64,000 nucleotides of DNA. Origin: Osedax fenrisi. Taxonomy: Eukaryota; Annelida; Polychaeta; Sabellida; Siboglinidae. The DNA lies in the NCBI GenBank assembly GCA_964019155.1, contig OZ025244.1, forward strand, positions 13,971,513 through 14,035,512, written 5' to 3'. Below are positions 46,067 to 59,509 of the stretch, in pieces (the stretch's first letter is position 1; the number at the start of each line of letters is the position of its first letter). The translations under genes and the position numbers were made by a program. The notes under the pieces were generated by a model that saw nothing but the letters and a program-made list of their open reading frames with translations, ran no database searches and had not been told where the DNA came from.

Positions 46067-46921
46067 GTATATAATAATATAAATTTATTTTAAATAAATA
46101 TATTAAATTAAAAACTATTTATATATATATATTATATTATTACCTATATTGGACACATATATTTTATTTATAGCATAAATAATTAAAATAATATTAGAAT
46201 AATTACTTTTATATTTTAATAAAATATATTTAATGAGTTATTAACTTAATAACGTATCATTATGATTATTATAATAATAATTATAATAATTCAATTTTTA
46301 ATTGATAATATATTGTAAACAGGCACACGTATTCAAAACATAATATAATGTATCATAATATGATTAACATATACTCTAGTCTTATTTAACAACGCATGCA
46401 TATGTATATTTCAATCATATTGTACCATTATATATATATATATATACTGGGATGCACGAAATGTTATCAGCAAGCGGTCGGCAAGTGCGGGCGGCGAGCG
46501 AGCGCGCATACAGCTAAAAATAGATTATATTTTTATATTCAGTGAATATTATTCACACATCAATGCATATATATATATATATATATATATGTGTCATCGA
46601 TATAAAGAATTATATGTGTATACAATGTTACATTGAATGTATTAATCATACACTGCATAATTCACTATTCATACAGTGTATGATACATCTATAGATACAC
46701 AGAGATTTCTAATTAGAATAAACACCCATATATATATACAACACCCATGTGTATACACAGTGTATAACACATATATTTATATATATTTTGTTGACTTGTA
46801 TTTATTTAATATTATACTTACTTAAGTGTGTATACTAGTTTATTATTTATTACATAGTATAATATAATATAATAATTGAGATTTATAGTTATATTTTTCA
46901 TTAGAACAAATATCCAATGAG

Positions 46922-46986
<65 letters not shown>

Positions 46987-47364
46987 GTGTGTGTGAGTAT
47001 TTGTGTATGTGTGAGTATTTGTGCGTGTGCATGTGTGTATATATACTATATATTTTATATAAGCTTTATCAATATCGGTAGGCATTGATGCGTGAATATA
47101 AACATATAATCTATTTTTAACTGTATACGCTATGCACGACATACATAAGGCGTTCGCTGCCCGCCTCAAGTGCTAGTACAATTTTCAAAACTCTTCCCAA
47201 CTAGTGCAGTAACCTATATATATACTATTTGAAGCAACATCTTATGGTAAATAAATATATATATATATCATCATACTAATCATGGCAAATAGGTTTATCT
47301 AAATTTAATAAAGCAATATTTGAAATAATTATTATTTACATGGTTTCATAAACTCATGGATATT

Positions 47365-47404
<40 letters not shown>

Positions 47405-47515
47405 GTATATATATATACATGTATATGTTAAATAAAGTGTGATTTTCTAATATAATATAATATATAGTTATAATTCAATGTATTCAAAGTATTAATAATT
47501 ATAATGAAATTGTTT
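46066..47515. other. Non-coding interior of the P element
   Basis: AT-rich, with (TA)n at 46927-46982, a CATCGATATAAAG MITE-end motif at 46595 and two GC patches (46468-46508, 47146-47175). The transposase middle expected here is absent, so this stretch probably replaced it. Confidence 0.5.
46927..46982. repeat. (TA)n microsatellite
   Basis: About 56 bp of pure TA inside the P element. Confidence 0.95.
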
Positions 47516-48741
47516 TAAGAAATTAAATATATCTATTGGAAGGCCATATATAAATTATAAAGGTAATGATATATTTTTTATGTATGACCCCCCACACCTT
47601 TTAAAAAGTATCAGAAATAATTTAAAAAATGGTTATATTTTTAACGGAAATAAAGTTTCTATGAAAAATATAGAAACATTTTATGAAGAAAAAATTAAAT
47701 TTAATCTACAATTAGCCCCTAAACTACAAAAAAGACATATGGAGCTTACCACATTTACAAAAATGAGAGTTGATTTAGCTGCACAAACTCTAAGTCAGTC
47801 TGTATATTCTGGTATTAGGACATTAGTCTCTCAAGGCATATTACCTAATGAAACATTATATACAGCTGACTTTTGTAGCTTCTTTAATAATATATTTGAT
47901 ATTTGTAATAGTAAATCAGAGTCATCATCTAATATCTATAAAAATTCTTTAACAAAATCAAATATACCTTTACAATATTTAAAATCTAGTCTTATAGTAT
48001 TAGAACATATGGAATATTTAGGTAAACGCTATATAAATAGTTTACCTTGTATTCTAGGATGGCGTTAACTATAAATAGTATTATTTGTTTATTTAATGAT
48101 TTAAATGATAAATATGATTGTAATTATTTGCCACTAAATCATTGTAATCAAGATGCCGTAGAGAATTTTTTTTCGAGAATAAGATGTCGTGGAGGAAACA
48201 GGGATAATCCAAGTGTAGCTGAGTTTTTATCAGACTATAGGGCTTAAGCCCTATACATTTAGCACTTGATTCTCTATTTATTCATAGTGAGGGAGCAAAT
48301 TGCCATCTTGATGCAGGACATTTTTTATTAAAATTATCTTCTTTAAAAATGAATTCTAATATTATAACACCTAGCCCTATAACTGATAATCATTCACTCA
48401 TTGTAAATTTAATTCCTAATATTGATATTTCAGAAAGTAATATGATTGTAAATATTTCTCATATAATATGTAAAAATATATATACTAAATTTAAATGTAA
48501 TAATTGCTATAATATAATATATATGGAATCTACGTCGACATGTCCTGCTTCTTATTTATATTGTGTTGATAAACTAACTAATGTAAACGATAATTGTATT
48601 CCGTCATATTATTTCATTACATTTATTAATTTATTAGAATTATGTTTTCGAAATAACATTAATGAAATAATTTATAAATCTGATATCGGTATACTTTTTA
48701 AAAATATTTTATTACGTTCAACTTTAAATTTTAAATTATGA
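47516..48741 (+). pseudogene. P/THAP9-type transposase, catalytic and C-terminal part, frameshifted
   Basis: Begins near 47516 (GRPYINYKGNDIFF) and reads MYDPPHLLKSIRNNLKNGY, a hallmark of P transposases, to 48068. A shift after CILGW moves the frame to LTINSIICLFNDL and NQDAVENFFSRIRCRGGN..NPSVAEFL (to about 48240). A second shift at GACTATAGGGCTT moves it again to SPIHLALDSLFIHSEG and an Asn/Ile-rich C-terminus ending at 48741. The C-terminal part has C-x2-C pairs (KFKCNNCYN). At least two frameshifts plus the missing middle make it inactive. Intact relatives bind the element ends through THAP and cut through an RNase-H-like fold with a GTP-binding insertion. Confidence 0.85.
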
Positions 48742-48966
48742 GATGAATGTAATGAAAATAGCGATTCACTTTTTTTTTTCAATTCGGATCAAATATATAT
48801 TGCGTAAAGAAAATATAAATATAGTTGATGTTATATATAATAGAAAATGTAGAAAAATGCTTAAATTAAAACATATATGATATAAATGTGCATACTACAT
48901 TGTTTTTGTAATTATTTATTTGATATATATATACATTTAAATATAGTATAGATGAGTAGTTAATAG

Positions 48967-49433
48967 TATACTCAAAAATTTTCTGAAGGAAATATATAAC
49001 ACTTACGCGAAATCGTGTAATTCGAATTTGTATACAAAATACCCTGGTGCCACCTATAGCGGGTTACTTTTAGGAACTATGCGTTGTTTATAATGTAAAT
49101 TCGTATTTAACTATACACTTTTAAAATGTTAAATAATATGCTTTAAATAAATATTTATATGATGAAAACTAAGTGTTCATTACTAATATATAACAAACAA
49201 ATATGATATTTATGTTTTAAATGCTATAAATATATATTTAGTAAGTAGAAGTTAATTTATATTGCATGTAATTTAATAGAGCAATGAAAACATTGTTGTA
49301 TGCAAACAGAGCCGAACCTAAATCTATTTCAGTGATTTTGATACTACTGCTAGCAGCGGTTGGGGATATTACTAAATTACGTTGCATGCCTAGCGAGTGT
49401 TATATCTTTGCTTCGCAAAATCTTTGGTATACT
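48967..49433. mobile_element. MITE inside the P element, related to 11463-11738
   Basis: The left end TATACTCAAAAATTTTCTGA and right end CTTCGCAAAATCTTTGGTAT are imperfect inverted repeats related to the ACAAAGATTTTCC ends at 11463. About 467 bp. Confidence 0.5.
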
Positions 49434-50642
49434 ACTATTCTATTTTAATTATTTATAATACATTAATAATATAGATTATATAATATAAGCATATGATATA
49501 TGGTACATATTTAAATTGATATATTATTTTCATTTCTTTGACTATATATCTAATACATAACATATTTTAAATTTATGAATACTATATTATATAGTATTAT
49601 ATATGAATACTATATTATATAGTCTATATAGGCTAATAGATGTTATTATAATAAAGTATAATACAGTTTATACTTATATATTTAATATATCTTAACAAAT
49701 AATTTGTATTCTTATAAATATTATATAGGCTAATAAAGTGTTTTTATAAAACTAGCCTAAATACATTTAGATTGATATATATATACTATATATGATGAAC
49801 TATTTATAATTTAATAATGTATATAACTTTAGTTTATATTATTATCCTGATCAACTTTGTTTGCATAGAATTTCGGTGTGTCTATAATGTCTTGTTATTT
49901 AATAATCATTAATAAATATTTAAAATAATGTGTGAAAAACAAAATATTGAATAAAAATCGAATTGCCGAAATATCTATCTGACCATTCTTTTTATCATAA
50001 CTTTTTTATTATTAAATATATCAAAAAAGTAAAATATGAAACTTATATTACTTTTTCATCCTCTTTCCAATGGTATTAATAATTGTATTCTAGCTACAAA
50101 ATAAAAAATCTCATTTCTATACCTATATTTAATATAATATTATATAGTATATAATAATGAATTATCATTATAATTAAACATACACTATACATTATGGTTT
50201 TCTTTATAATATATTTTATATATATGTAATAAATACACTTTATTATAAATTAATATTAATATATAATAAAACCATACATAGTTATTTTAATGTTATATTC
50301 AATGTATATTCCAATATAATGGAAATTATTAATTCTAAGAATATCGGATTATCATGATACATTCCGTAATAATCAAATTGTATCTATTCAATATTATTCA
50401 TATATATTTTATTCTATAGTACATTATTTATTTAATTATTATTAATATAAATACATCTTTATAATTAATAATCATAGTGCATAACATCATTTTAATTTAT
50501 AAAAAATACAATATAATTTTTAAATTCAAAAATATTTGATATACAATCCTCAATGGCGGCTTGTTTACAAATTGCATCACGTGATATAGAAAATAGCATT
50601 ACACCGATTTGCATGTAATTATATCTGAGTTGCAGGGCTTGG

Positions 50643-50650
50643 GTATTAGT
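50643..50650 (+). repeat. P-element target-site duplication, right copy (GTATTAGT)
   Basis: Matches 45798-45805 exactly. Confidence 0.9.
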
Positions 50651-52011
50651 AAGTAACAGACGACACGCAATAATAACATCCGAGTGAATTATCAATAGGG
50701 GGTAATGGAGTATATTTATGTAAACAAGCTAATGTATAATGAAGTCCTACCCGTGTGTTGTACAGCATTAGAGAGCTGTTAGTGTTATTACAGTATTGCT
50801 TTACGCTTATCTTAACCCACACGGTAGTCTTGCAATGTTATTATAGTCACTTACTGTTGTTATAGTTAACTCTCGATATCTTATAAGTCAGAGGACATAA
50901 GACATGTGTCTGAGATATAGAGTTGCTGAGATATCGAATAATGCATACACGTATTTACCGTTATTAGGTTTTAAGTTTTCTAAGTTAATAGGGATCTGAG
51001 ATATAGATATTCTGGAATAGGTTATATATATATACAACCTATATTACATTGGTATACATATTATTCTAAAATCCTATATATATATATATATATATATAAT
51101 CAAACAATACATATACTTAACAATATATATATTAAGGGTAATTGTCTCGATAAGCAACAATGTTTCTATAATTACCCCGGCATTGCCTAAATCTGATAAC
51201 AATAATAATACAAATACATGTATATTAGCAGTTAAAGAGAGCGCATCCAAACTATACAGTCATGTGACTAGTCAATATATTGAAGTGAGCGCTAAATAGT
51301 CGCCACACACACACGCACACACATACACGTACACACGTAATGCTGGCAGTAACTTAAGTCCGTGTGACGTCACTACCGGTTACTATGGTTACTACTGATC
51401 GCTCCCGCAGAATACGCTTGACAACGGAGGGAGGGAACGGGGGAAGGGGGGCGTGTCTATTAAGATAGTATTGTTCACTAATAGTAGATTTATACACATT
51501 GTAAATGTAATATCACCTATTTATGTATCGATTAAATAATAGTAACTATTCAACTAATTAACTAATTTAATATGTTTGTAATAAAGCGATTCAGCTAGCC
51601 ATTTTAATATTAGTGTATATTCATGATTCATTATCGAAACATTTTTTTTTCGTGACGCATTTTCTAAAATTTTTAAATACAAGAAATCCAAAACAACTCA
51701 TGATAATAAATTGTAGGCAAAATTGTAAAAAAAAATTCTTCATTTATCTCCAAATGGTTTATATGGAAAGAGTAATTGGTTAATTTTAAATATATTATTT
51801 AAACATATATACTATAAACCTATATATTACATGATGTATTATTATTAAGTAACATTTACATCACGCCTCTCTATTATATTCCGGTTATTAATATAAACGG
51901 CGATATTACATAATATTAGATTACATAACATTGATGTTTATAACGGAAATTATAATTCGTAGTCGACTTGAAGGCAATTTAATGATGTCCTTATTTACTG
52001 CGGACCTACTA
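50651..52011. other. Non-coding stretch with a GC islet
   Basis: The islet at 51300-51470 has a CRE (TGACGTCA, 51365-51372), CCGGTTACTATGG and GGGGGGCGTGTC. A short hairpin repeat lies at 51136-51177. Pogo-like decayed sequence (TCGATATCTTATAAG, GAGATATCGAA) is at 50870-50960. No exon seen. Confidence 0.4.
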
Positions 52012-52496
52012 GGGGACGGAAGGGTATTATGGCCTATATTTTTATTACCTTACAAGAAACAAAATATATCATACTAATATTGGATATTATGATCCAATAA
52101 GTTGTATATACAATTACAATATGTTGTTCTAAATAATTGCTATCAACATTTACTCATTTAATTATTTGTATTCAAGTCATTTCATTTTTATTAAAAAGCA
52201 AATTTTCCGTATAAATAGAGATAAAATACACTAGTGCGGGTATTATGGTCGATAGTTCCGAAATAGCCACTAGGATCGCGTCATGTATTCAAATACGCAC
52301 TATTTTTATAATTGGAAAATAAAATACATTTTATCAGATATCAAGATACACACGCACTTTTATAGTAAATATATTTATAAGTAATCGTTATCCCATTTAG
52401 TTTTACTTATATTCAGCTACAAATTTATGTTTTAATTAATTAGTTTAATATGTCTCACATTATTAATGCAAATGTAAGCCGATTAATTTGAACGAA

Positions 52497-52623
52497 ATGG
52501 CAAATAAAAATTGTATTGAACATCGATTCAATATTGAAAATGAAATGGCAGGAATAGATTGGTTACGGGGCTTCAGGAATAGATATCATTGTCTCACTCT
52601 TAGAACTCCGGAACAAACATCAG
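52497..52623 (+). pseudogene. Transposase exon with CENP-B/Tc5-type helix-turn-helix
   Basis: 127 nt from ATG to the donor ACATCAG|GTAATA. Encodes ENEMAGIDWLRGF and LTLRTPEQTS, the second half of the DNA-binding domain of Tc5/pogo-like and jerky/CENP-B-type transposases. The frame is open upstream of the ATG for several codons (INLNE), so the ATG may not be the true start. Inverted counterpart at 3482-3608. Confidence 0.6.
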
Positions 52624-52786
52624 GTAATATATTTTAATATATATATAGTATTGTATTTGATTATGTGATATGAAATATTAATACAGTGCCATACTTATAA
52701 TTTGTACCATTATTGTAGTATACATGACAATTAGTATACTAATCGTACTATAAAAATATATGGAATTAAATTATTTAACTATATAA

Positions 52787-52840
<54 letters not shown>

Positions 52841-53102
52841 CTATATATAAACCTATATATATAATAATATATATATATATATATATAATATATAATATAT
52901 ATATATAACTATAGTTATATATGGAATTAAATCGTTTAAATAGGATGACAATCTTATGCATATAATTATATATTATTAATAATATTATTAATAATTAATA
53001 ATATTATAATTATTCATTAATAATTAATTTAAACTGTTATTAATAAATATGTTATTTTATAATAATTATCCAATATTATACTGAGAAAAAGAAATACATC
53101 AG

Positions 53103-53107
<5 letters not shown>

Positions 53108-53160
<53 letters not shown>
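53108..53160. repeat. (TA)n microsatellite abutting a SINE head
   Basis: About 52 bp of TA directly before the SINE head. The left copy has the same arrangement (about 2976-3018). Confidence 0.95.
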
Positions 53161-53162
<2 letters not shown>

Positions 53163-53490
53163 CTGCCTGTGTGGCTCAGTTAGCTAATGCGTCATACACA
53201 CAAGCAGTATACTATAGGAAATGGATACGAGCCCCATCCGGACCATAAAAATAGGTCTTAAAATATTATTTAGAAGTGATATTATATAATTGTGTATAAA
53301 TAAATGATCGGCTCTCATTAAAACCATGGATGACTTAACATGAGAGGGGCTTCGAAGGGACATTAGAGCCATATATTATATATTATATATGGCATATATA
53401 ATATATGATATATAGGCTATATAATATAGCTATAAATGTAAATAGATGAAAGGACTCCACAAAATAAAAATAACAATAGCAATAACAATA
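53163..53490 (+). mobile_element. tRNA-derived SINE shared by both transposon copies
   Basis: Plus-strand counterpart of 2648-2975: head CTGCCTGTGTGGCTCAGTTA, body CTTCGAAGGGACATTAGAGCC, tail CAATAGCAATAACAATA. Same position and orientation relative to the host transposon. Confidence 0.8.
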
Positions 53491-54579
53491 TATATATATA
53501 CTATATATGTATATACCATATACTATATATGTATATAGCTATATAATATAATACATAGTATATATGTTATTAATTCTATATACATATATGTATATATATA
53601 TATATATATATACATTTTCATAATAAATATATTCCAGAGAATTTGTTTAATTTAATAAAATATGTTTTTATAATTGAAAACATATCAAACTATAATTACA
53701 CATTAATAAAACTGGAATTACTTATATATAATAATGTATACAAAAATATATTATTTATTTTATATCAATATAAAATAATATAAGTAATACAATTGTCGTT
53801 TGTCAAATTTCATATAGCCCTCTGAATCCTAAAAGGCATTAATCGCCCATTATTTTTATAATGTGTGTTTTTTTAGAATTTTTTAATGTGTATTTATAGT
53901 TTTATATTTTTTCAATTATAAATTATAGAATAAATATGTGGGAGGATCATATGATTTAAATATGAGGCAAATATGAGGGTAAATTACACTGCTATATATT
54001 TATATGCATATCAGTGAAGAAGTATACTAGATATTACAACAAAATTAAATTAAATTCAAATGACATAAATTAATTTCAAATGAATTAATAAAAATCAATT
54101 CAAATTACATAAAAACAATTCAGGGTAAATTACACTGCTATATATTTATATGCATATCAGTGAAGAATTATACTAGATATTACAACAAAATTAAATTAAA
54201 TTCAAATGACATAAATTAATTTCAAATGAATTAATAAAAATCAATTCAAATTACATAAAAACAATTCAAATAGAATAATAAAATTAAATTCAAATGAAAT
54301 AAAATCAATTAATAAAAATCAATTCAGATTAATTAAATCCACATAAAATAGTTAATAAATATATTTATATAATATAAAGTAGTATATTATAACTATTACA
54401 TACTTTTCCATATAAGTTAATTTTATAAGGATTATAAGGATTTTGTAAATTGTAATATTGATATTATACATGCATGTATGTATCTATATGCAATGCATAT
54501 TATGAATACATGCATATATAAATTGTAATATATTATATATATAGATTATATATATATATGTATATCATTATATATCATT

Positions 54580-54630
<51 letters not shown>

Positions 54631-54720
54631 TATATATATACTATATATATACTATATATATACTATATATATACTATATATATACTATATATATATACTA
54701 TATATACTATATATAGTATA
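54580..54720. repeat. (TA)n and (ACTATATAT)n simple repeat
   Basis: Pure TA for about 45 bp, then a run of ACTATATAT units. Confidence 0.9.
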
Positions 54721-55277
54721 TAGTATATACATATATATCATTTTAAAAACAAAATTATAATAAATTATTCATAAAATTAGTCTATTATACATGTTGACAT
54801 ATATGATTTATTAATAACAATATAATTTTTATCGGATTTTTATAATATTCTTTAAATATAAATTAATATATTAACTAATTTTCTAGTATCTATTTAAAAA
54901 TATATTAATATATAATTTTTTCAATATTAATAATAAGATTAAAAAACTAGATTTATTTTAAAATGTTATTAAAATATGTACTATATAGTATATACTATAT
55001 TCATTTTTTATATTTAAATCAATATGCAATTAAATATATTTCCATATAATATGGAATTATACATTTATTCCATAGAAAAATATTTAGTTGTATATTTATT
55101 TGAATGAAAATATGAGTATTTACTAAATACTATTGGGTAAAACCATAGACATCTAAGGGGCGAAGCCTGTATTAAATATATAACGTATTTGGGTAAAACA
55201 TTAAATTATATAATTAAATGCTAGCCTGACATATCTTTATTGTATATATATTTATATATTATATATATATATATATA

Positions 55278-55968
55278 CAGTAAAACCTCTCTATAAGAAA
55301 CCTCTTTATAAGAAAAACCTCTTTATAAGAAAATTGTTCACACATTTGGTTGGAATTCAACCTTTTCCACATTAAAAAACCTCTTTATAAGAAAATCTTA
55401 TAAGTAAATATAAGAAAAACCTCTTTATAATAAACGTATTGTATACAAAATAATTACATATAAAAAGAAGTATTGTATATTGATAACAATTATAGAAATA
55501 TCTTATATAATAATTAATTTCTATAATTTGTATCTTTAAAATAATATTATATTACATAAATAGCTAGAAATAAATTAAAATTAATTAATAATTGTTATTG
55601 TATATCATTAAATGTATTGCTCTGGGTATTGTTGATTCAATTTATTATATTATACAATTAATTATTAAATAATAGATTATTATAATATTCATTATATTAT
55701 ATTCATCAATGATGATTCATAATTTATAATTTCTAATGTAAATCTAATAAAATGTCATTATGTATTAACATGCCTAAGCGCAAACAATACAGTATACATT
55801 TAAAACAGTGTACAAAATAAATATACTATATATATAACCTATAGATATGCATTTTCAATTATAAATTAATTCTTAAAATCATTGGAAAAGTAAAAACCTC
55901 TTTATAAGAAAACCCGTCTATAAGAATAAAAGTACTGAAAAAAAATAGTTTCTTATAGAGAGGTTTTA

Positions 55969-55971
<3 letters not shown>
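55278..55971. mobile_element. pogo/Tigger-type MITE
   Basis: The ends CAGTAAAACCTCTCTATAAG and its exact reverse complement are 24 bp long and flanked by TA. CAG...CTG ends with TA duplication are typical of pogo/Tigger. CCTCTTTATAAGAAAA boxes repeat near both ends. It is absent from the matching (TA)n site of the left copy (about 885-925), so it inserted after the copies separated. Confidence 0.85.

Positions 55972-55972
<1 letters not shown>

Positions 55973-56032
<60 letters not shown>
55973..56032. repeat. (TA)n microsatellite
   Basis: About 60 bp of pure TA immediately after the MITE. Confidence 0.95.
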
Positions 56033-56034
<2 letters not shown>

Positions 56035-56085
56035 CTCTAAATAGCATGTATAGTAACAATGTTTTAATAATGATATTATATACAG

Positions 56086-56161
56086 ATTCCGTTCAAGGAT
56101 TGCCCAACGTTCTGATAATGGTATACTGGCTACAAATGAAACACACAATCATGTGATTTTG
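56086..56161 (+). pseudogene. FLYWCH-like zinc-finger exon, right copy
   Basis: 76 nt, acceptor ATATACAG, donor TTTTG|GTTTGT. The frame entering after one base reads FRSRIAQRSDNGILATNETH then NHVIL, the basic stretch and H-x-H of a FLYWCH-type finger's C-terminal half. The cysteine-bearing upstream exon was not found. It stays open in every copy except the decayed one at 59119. Confidence 0.42.
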
Positions 56162-56166
56162 GTTTG

Positions 56167-56202
<36 letters not shown>

Positions 56203-56814
56203 TATTATTTTTTATTGATATAAATTCATTATTATATATAAGTATAGGCCTTAATGTCATTAATGTGTAATTAATGTGTAATTATAGTTTAATATTTTTT
56301 CAATTAGAAAAACATATGTTATTAATTAAATTAAACAAATGCACTAAAATATATGTATTATAACATGCATATATATGTATATAGTATATACTTTACTACT
56401 GCAGTAGCCTATATATTATAAGCTTTAAATATTTTTGATATGGAAAAAACGTTAATTAAAGTATTAAATATAATAATTATTGTTAAATCAATATACACAT
56501 ATATTATGTATATTTATTTAACAATATATTATTCTATAGAATAAAAAACAATATTTTAATAATTTGTATATATATATAAGTGTATTTATAAATATATAAT
56601 ATAAGTACCCAAGTAACACAGATTGGGTCAAACTTGGTCCATACTTGGTTCACAAATAAAATACTTGCTTCATAGTTGGTCATATTGACTTAAGTCAAAA
56701 ATCTGGTTCAAAACTTAAGTCAAACTTAAGTATTTTTAATTTTATATAACTTAAGTCACTGTAACTTAAGTTATTTCTTAAGTCTAACTTAATTCGAAAT
56801 GACTTAAGTTTGTA

Positions 56815-57440
56815 AGGCATGAACAACTTAATGTATGACTTAGGTCAAACTTAAGTCAACTGAACTATGTTTTATTTTGTGTATGACTTAAGTTATGACT
56901 TAGGTCAAACTTAAGTCAACTGAACTAGGTTTTATTGTGTGTATGACTTAAGTTATAACTTAAGTCAAACTTAAGTCAGCTGAACTAGGTTTTATTGTGT
57001 GTATGACTTAAGTTATAACTTAAGTCAAACTTAAGTCAGCTGAACTAGGTTTTATTGCGTGTATGACTTAAGTTATAACTTAGGTCAAACTTAAGTCAAA
57101 CTTAAGTAAGATGAAATAGGTTTTATTGTGTGTATGACTTAAGTTATAACTTAAGTCAAACTTAAGTCAGCTGAACTAGGTTTTATTGCGTGTATGACTT
57201 AAGTTATAACTTAGGTCAAACTTAAGTCAAACTTAAGTCAGCTGAACTAGGTTTTATTGTGTGTATGACTTAAGTTATAACTTAAGTCAGCTGAACTAGG
57301 TTTTATTTTGTGTATGACTTAAGTTATAACTTAAGTTAAACTTAAGTCAAACTTAAGTCAGCTGAACTAGGTTTTATTATGTATATGACTTAAGTTATAA
57401 CTTAGGTCAAACTTAATTTAAATGAAATAAGTTTTATTGT
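56815..57440 (+). repeat. 60-bp tandem array with ACTTAAGT palindromes
   Basis: About ten units of GTATGACTTAAGTTATAACT + TAAGTCAAACTTAAGTCAGC + TGAACTAGGTTTTATTGTGT, with some expanded by an extra AAACTTAAGTC. Confidence 0.9.
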
Positions 57441-57759
57441 GTGTATGACACATATAATATATTATATTATATTAAAAAAGATAATTATTTATTGTTATAA
57501 AAAAGTGTCATAACAGAGATTAACATTGTATTTACAGTGCATCTTATTATAATCAAGTGATACACCAACTGTCTTGATATATGTTATATAAATATTTAAT
57601 TATATTGTATATAGTTTTGATTTAATTATCTTTATAATTAGAATATATTTTATAATTTTCTTTATAAATAAAAACTATATATATAAATATTATAATAGGA
57701 TAACATCAATAACTTAAGTTAAACTTAAGTCATATAACATACGTTTATAATAGATTTAA

Positions 57760-57968
<209 letters not shown>

Positions 57969-58317
57969 ATTAATATATATATATTAAATGGTATATAATA
58001 TATATATAAATATATATAATAAATATATATTTATATAATAACTAATATATTATAAACTTATGATACATGACTTAAGTTCAACTTAAGTTGTTGATGTAAG
58101 TATTATTATTAAGTTTATATAATTATTTTATTATAGAAAGAATAAAATATTATAACTTTTAATTATTTTGAAATATTGATTTAATTTTTATATATGCAAA
58201 TTAATTAATGATTATAATTTTAATTAATATATTTAAGTTAATATACTGTTTTTAATAAATAAAATATTATTTTAAAAAGTAAAATTATTTAAGTAATACT
58301 ATGTAATTTAATACATT

Positions 58318-58985
58318 ATCACTGAATTAGGTTTTATATTGGTCCATACTTGGTTCACAGACTTAGGTATTATATTGGTCCATATATGGTTCGCTGACTT
58401 AAGTTTTAAATTGGTCCATACCTGGTTCGCTGACTTAAGTTTTAAATTGGTCCATACCTGGTTCGCTGACTTAAGTTTTATATTGGTCCATACCTAGTTC
58501 GCTGACTTAAGTTTTAAATTGGTCCATACCTGGTTCGCTGACTTAGGTTTTATATTGGTCCATACCTGGTTCGCTGACTTAAGTTTTAAATTGGTCCATA
58601 CCTGGTTCGCTGACTTAAGTTGTATATTGGGCCATACCTGGTTCGCTAACTTAAGTTTTAAATTGGTCCATACCTGGTTCGCTGACTTAAGTTTTAAATT
58701 GGTCCATACCTGGTTCGCAGACTTAAGTTTTAAATTGGTCCATACCTGGTTCGTTGACTTAGGTTTTATATTGGTCCATACCTGGTTCGCTGACTTAGGT
58801 TTTATATTGGTCCATACCTGGTTCGCTGACTTAGGTTTTATATTGGTCCATACCTGGTTCGCTGACTTAGGTTTTATATTGGTCCATACCTGGTTCGCTG
58901 ACTTAAGTTTTAAATTGGTCCATACCTGGTTCGCTGACTTAAGTTTTATATTGGTCCATACCTGGTTTGCTGACTTAGGTTTTCG
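58318..58985 (+). repeat. 36-bp tandem array
   Basis: About 18 units of TTGGTCCATACCTGGTTCGC + TGACTTAAGTTTTAAA, with a TTTTATAT variant. As 36 is divisible by three and the unit lacks a stop in one frame, it opens a frame of repeated VHTWFADLSFKL at 58519-59025. Confidence 0.95.
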
Positions 58986-59118
58986 GTATCACAGGTTACT
59001 AACTTTTGAACCAAGTTTGACTTAAGTCAATATGACTTAAGTTTCCTAAGTCTTGAACCAACTTTTGGTTACTTGGGTATAATAATAATGAAATTATATA
59101 CATATTAATCTGTCCGGA

Positions 59119-59193
59119 ATTCCGTTCAAGATATTGCCCACGTTCTGATAATGGTTTACTGGTTACAAATGAAATTCCCCCCTCGTGATTTTG
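59119..59193 (+). pseudogene. Decayed FLYWCH-like exon copy
   Basis: Matches 56086-56161 (FRSR..PRSDNGLLVTNE) but the His-Asn-His block has become Ile-Pro-Pro-Ser-stop and the acceptor AG is lost. A fainter piece continues at about 59578-59660. Confidence 0.45.
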
Positions 59194-59457
59194 GTTTTTA
59201 TTTATATAAGTTATATAATATAACATACATTTGTATATACATTTATTTATATTATAATGATTATATACCGCCTATAGGCAGCCTATATAACTATAGTTAT
59301 AGTATTTAAATATTTTACGGTTAGATGGTGAGTTCACAGACTTTATTCATAAATATATTTGATATTATATTGTACAATATACTATATATAGTATATTTTA
59401 TATACTATAATAATGACATTTTATTATTAACTTATATGTTAATGATATATACAAGGC

Positions 59458-59509
<52 letters not shown>

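Larger units (their letters stand above)
45806..50642 (+). mobile_element. P-type (THAP9-like) DNA transposon, intact ends
   Basis: Terminal inverted repeats CCAAGCCCTGCAACTC and GAGTTGCAGGGCTTGG are perfect over 16 bp and flanked by the 8-bp duplication GTATTAGT. A subterminal inverted pair GCCATTGAGGATTGTA (45870-45885) and TACAATCCTCAATGGC (50542-50557) echoes the internal inverted repeats of Drosophila P elements. The 4837-bp body contains a broken transposase, a MITE (48967-49433) and (TA)n tracts. Confidence 0.9.

Noticed and set aside
46447..47180. hAT-like element inside the P element (CTGGGATGCACGAAATG and GC patches at both ends)
   Set aside because: The proposed ends match poorly and no target duplication could be found.
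1..56585. A single giant transposon with 4-kb terminal inverted repeats spanning the window
   Set aside because: The matching terminal motif of the right copy is at about 62373, beyond the inverted arm, and the transposase-like exons point outward from each inner end. Two separate copies of one family explain this better.
58519..59025. 168-codon open frame of repeated VHTWFADLSFKL
   Set aside because: It is a by-product of a 36-bp tandem DNA repeat whose unit length is divisible by three. There is no start context, no domain, and it lies inside a TIR element.
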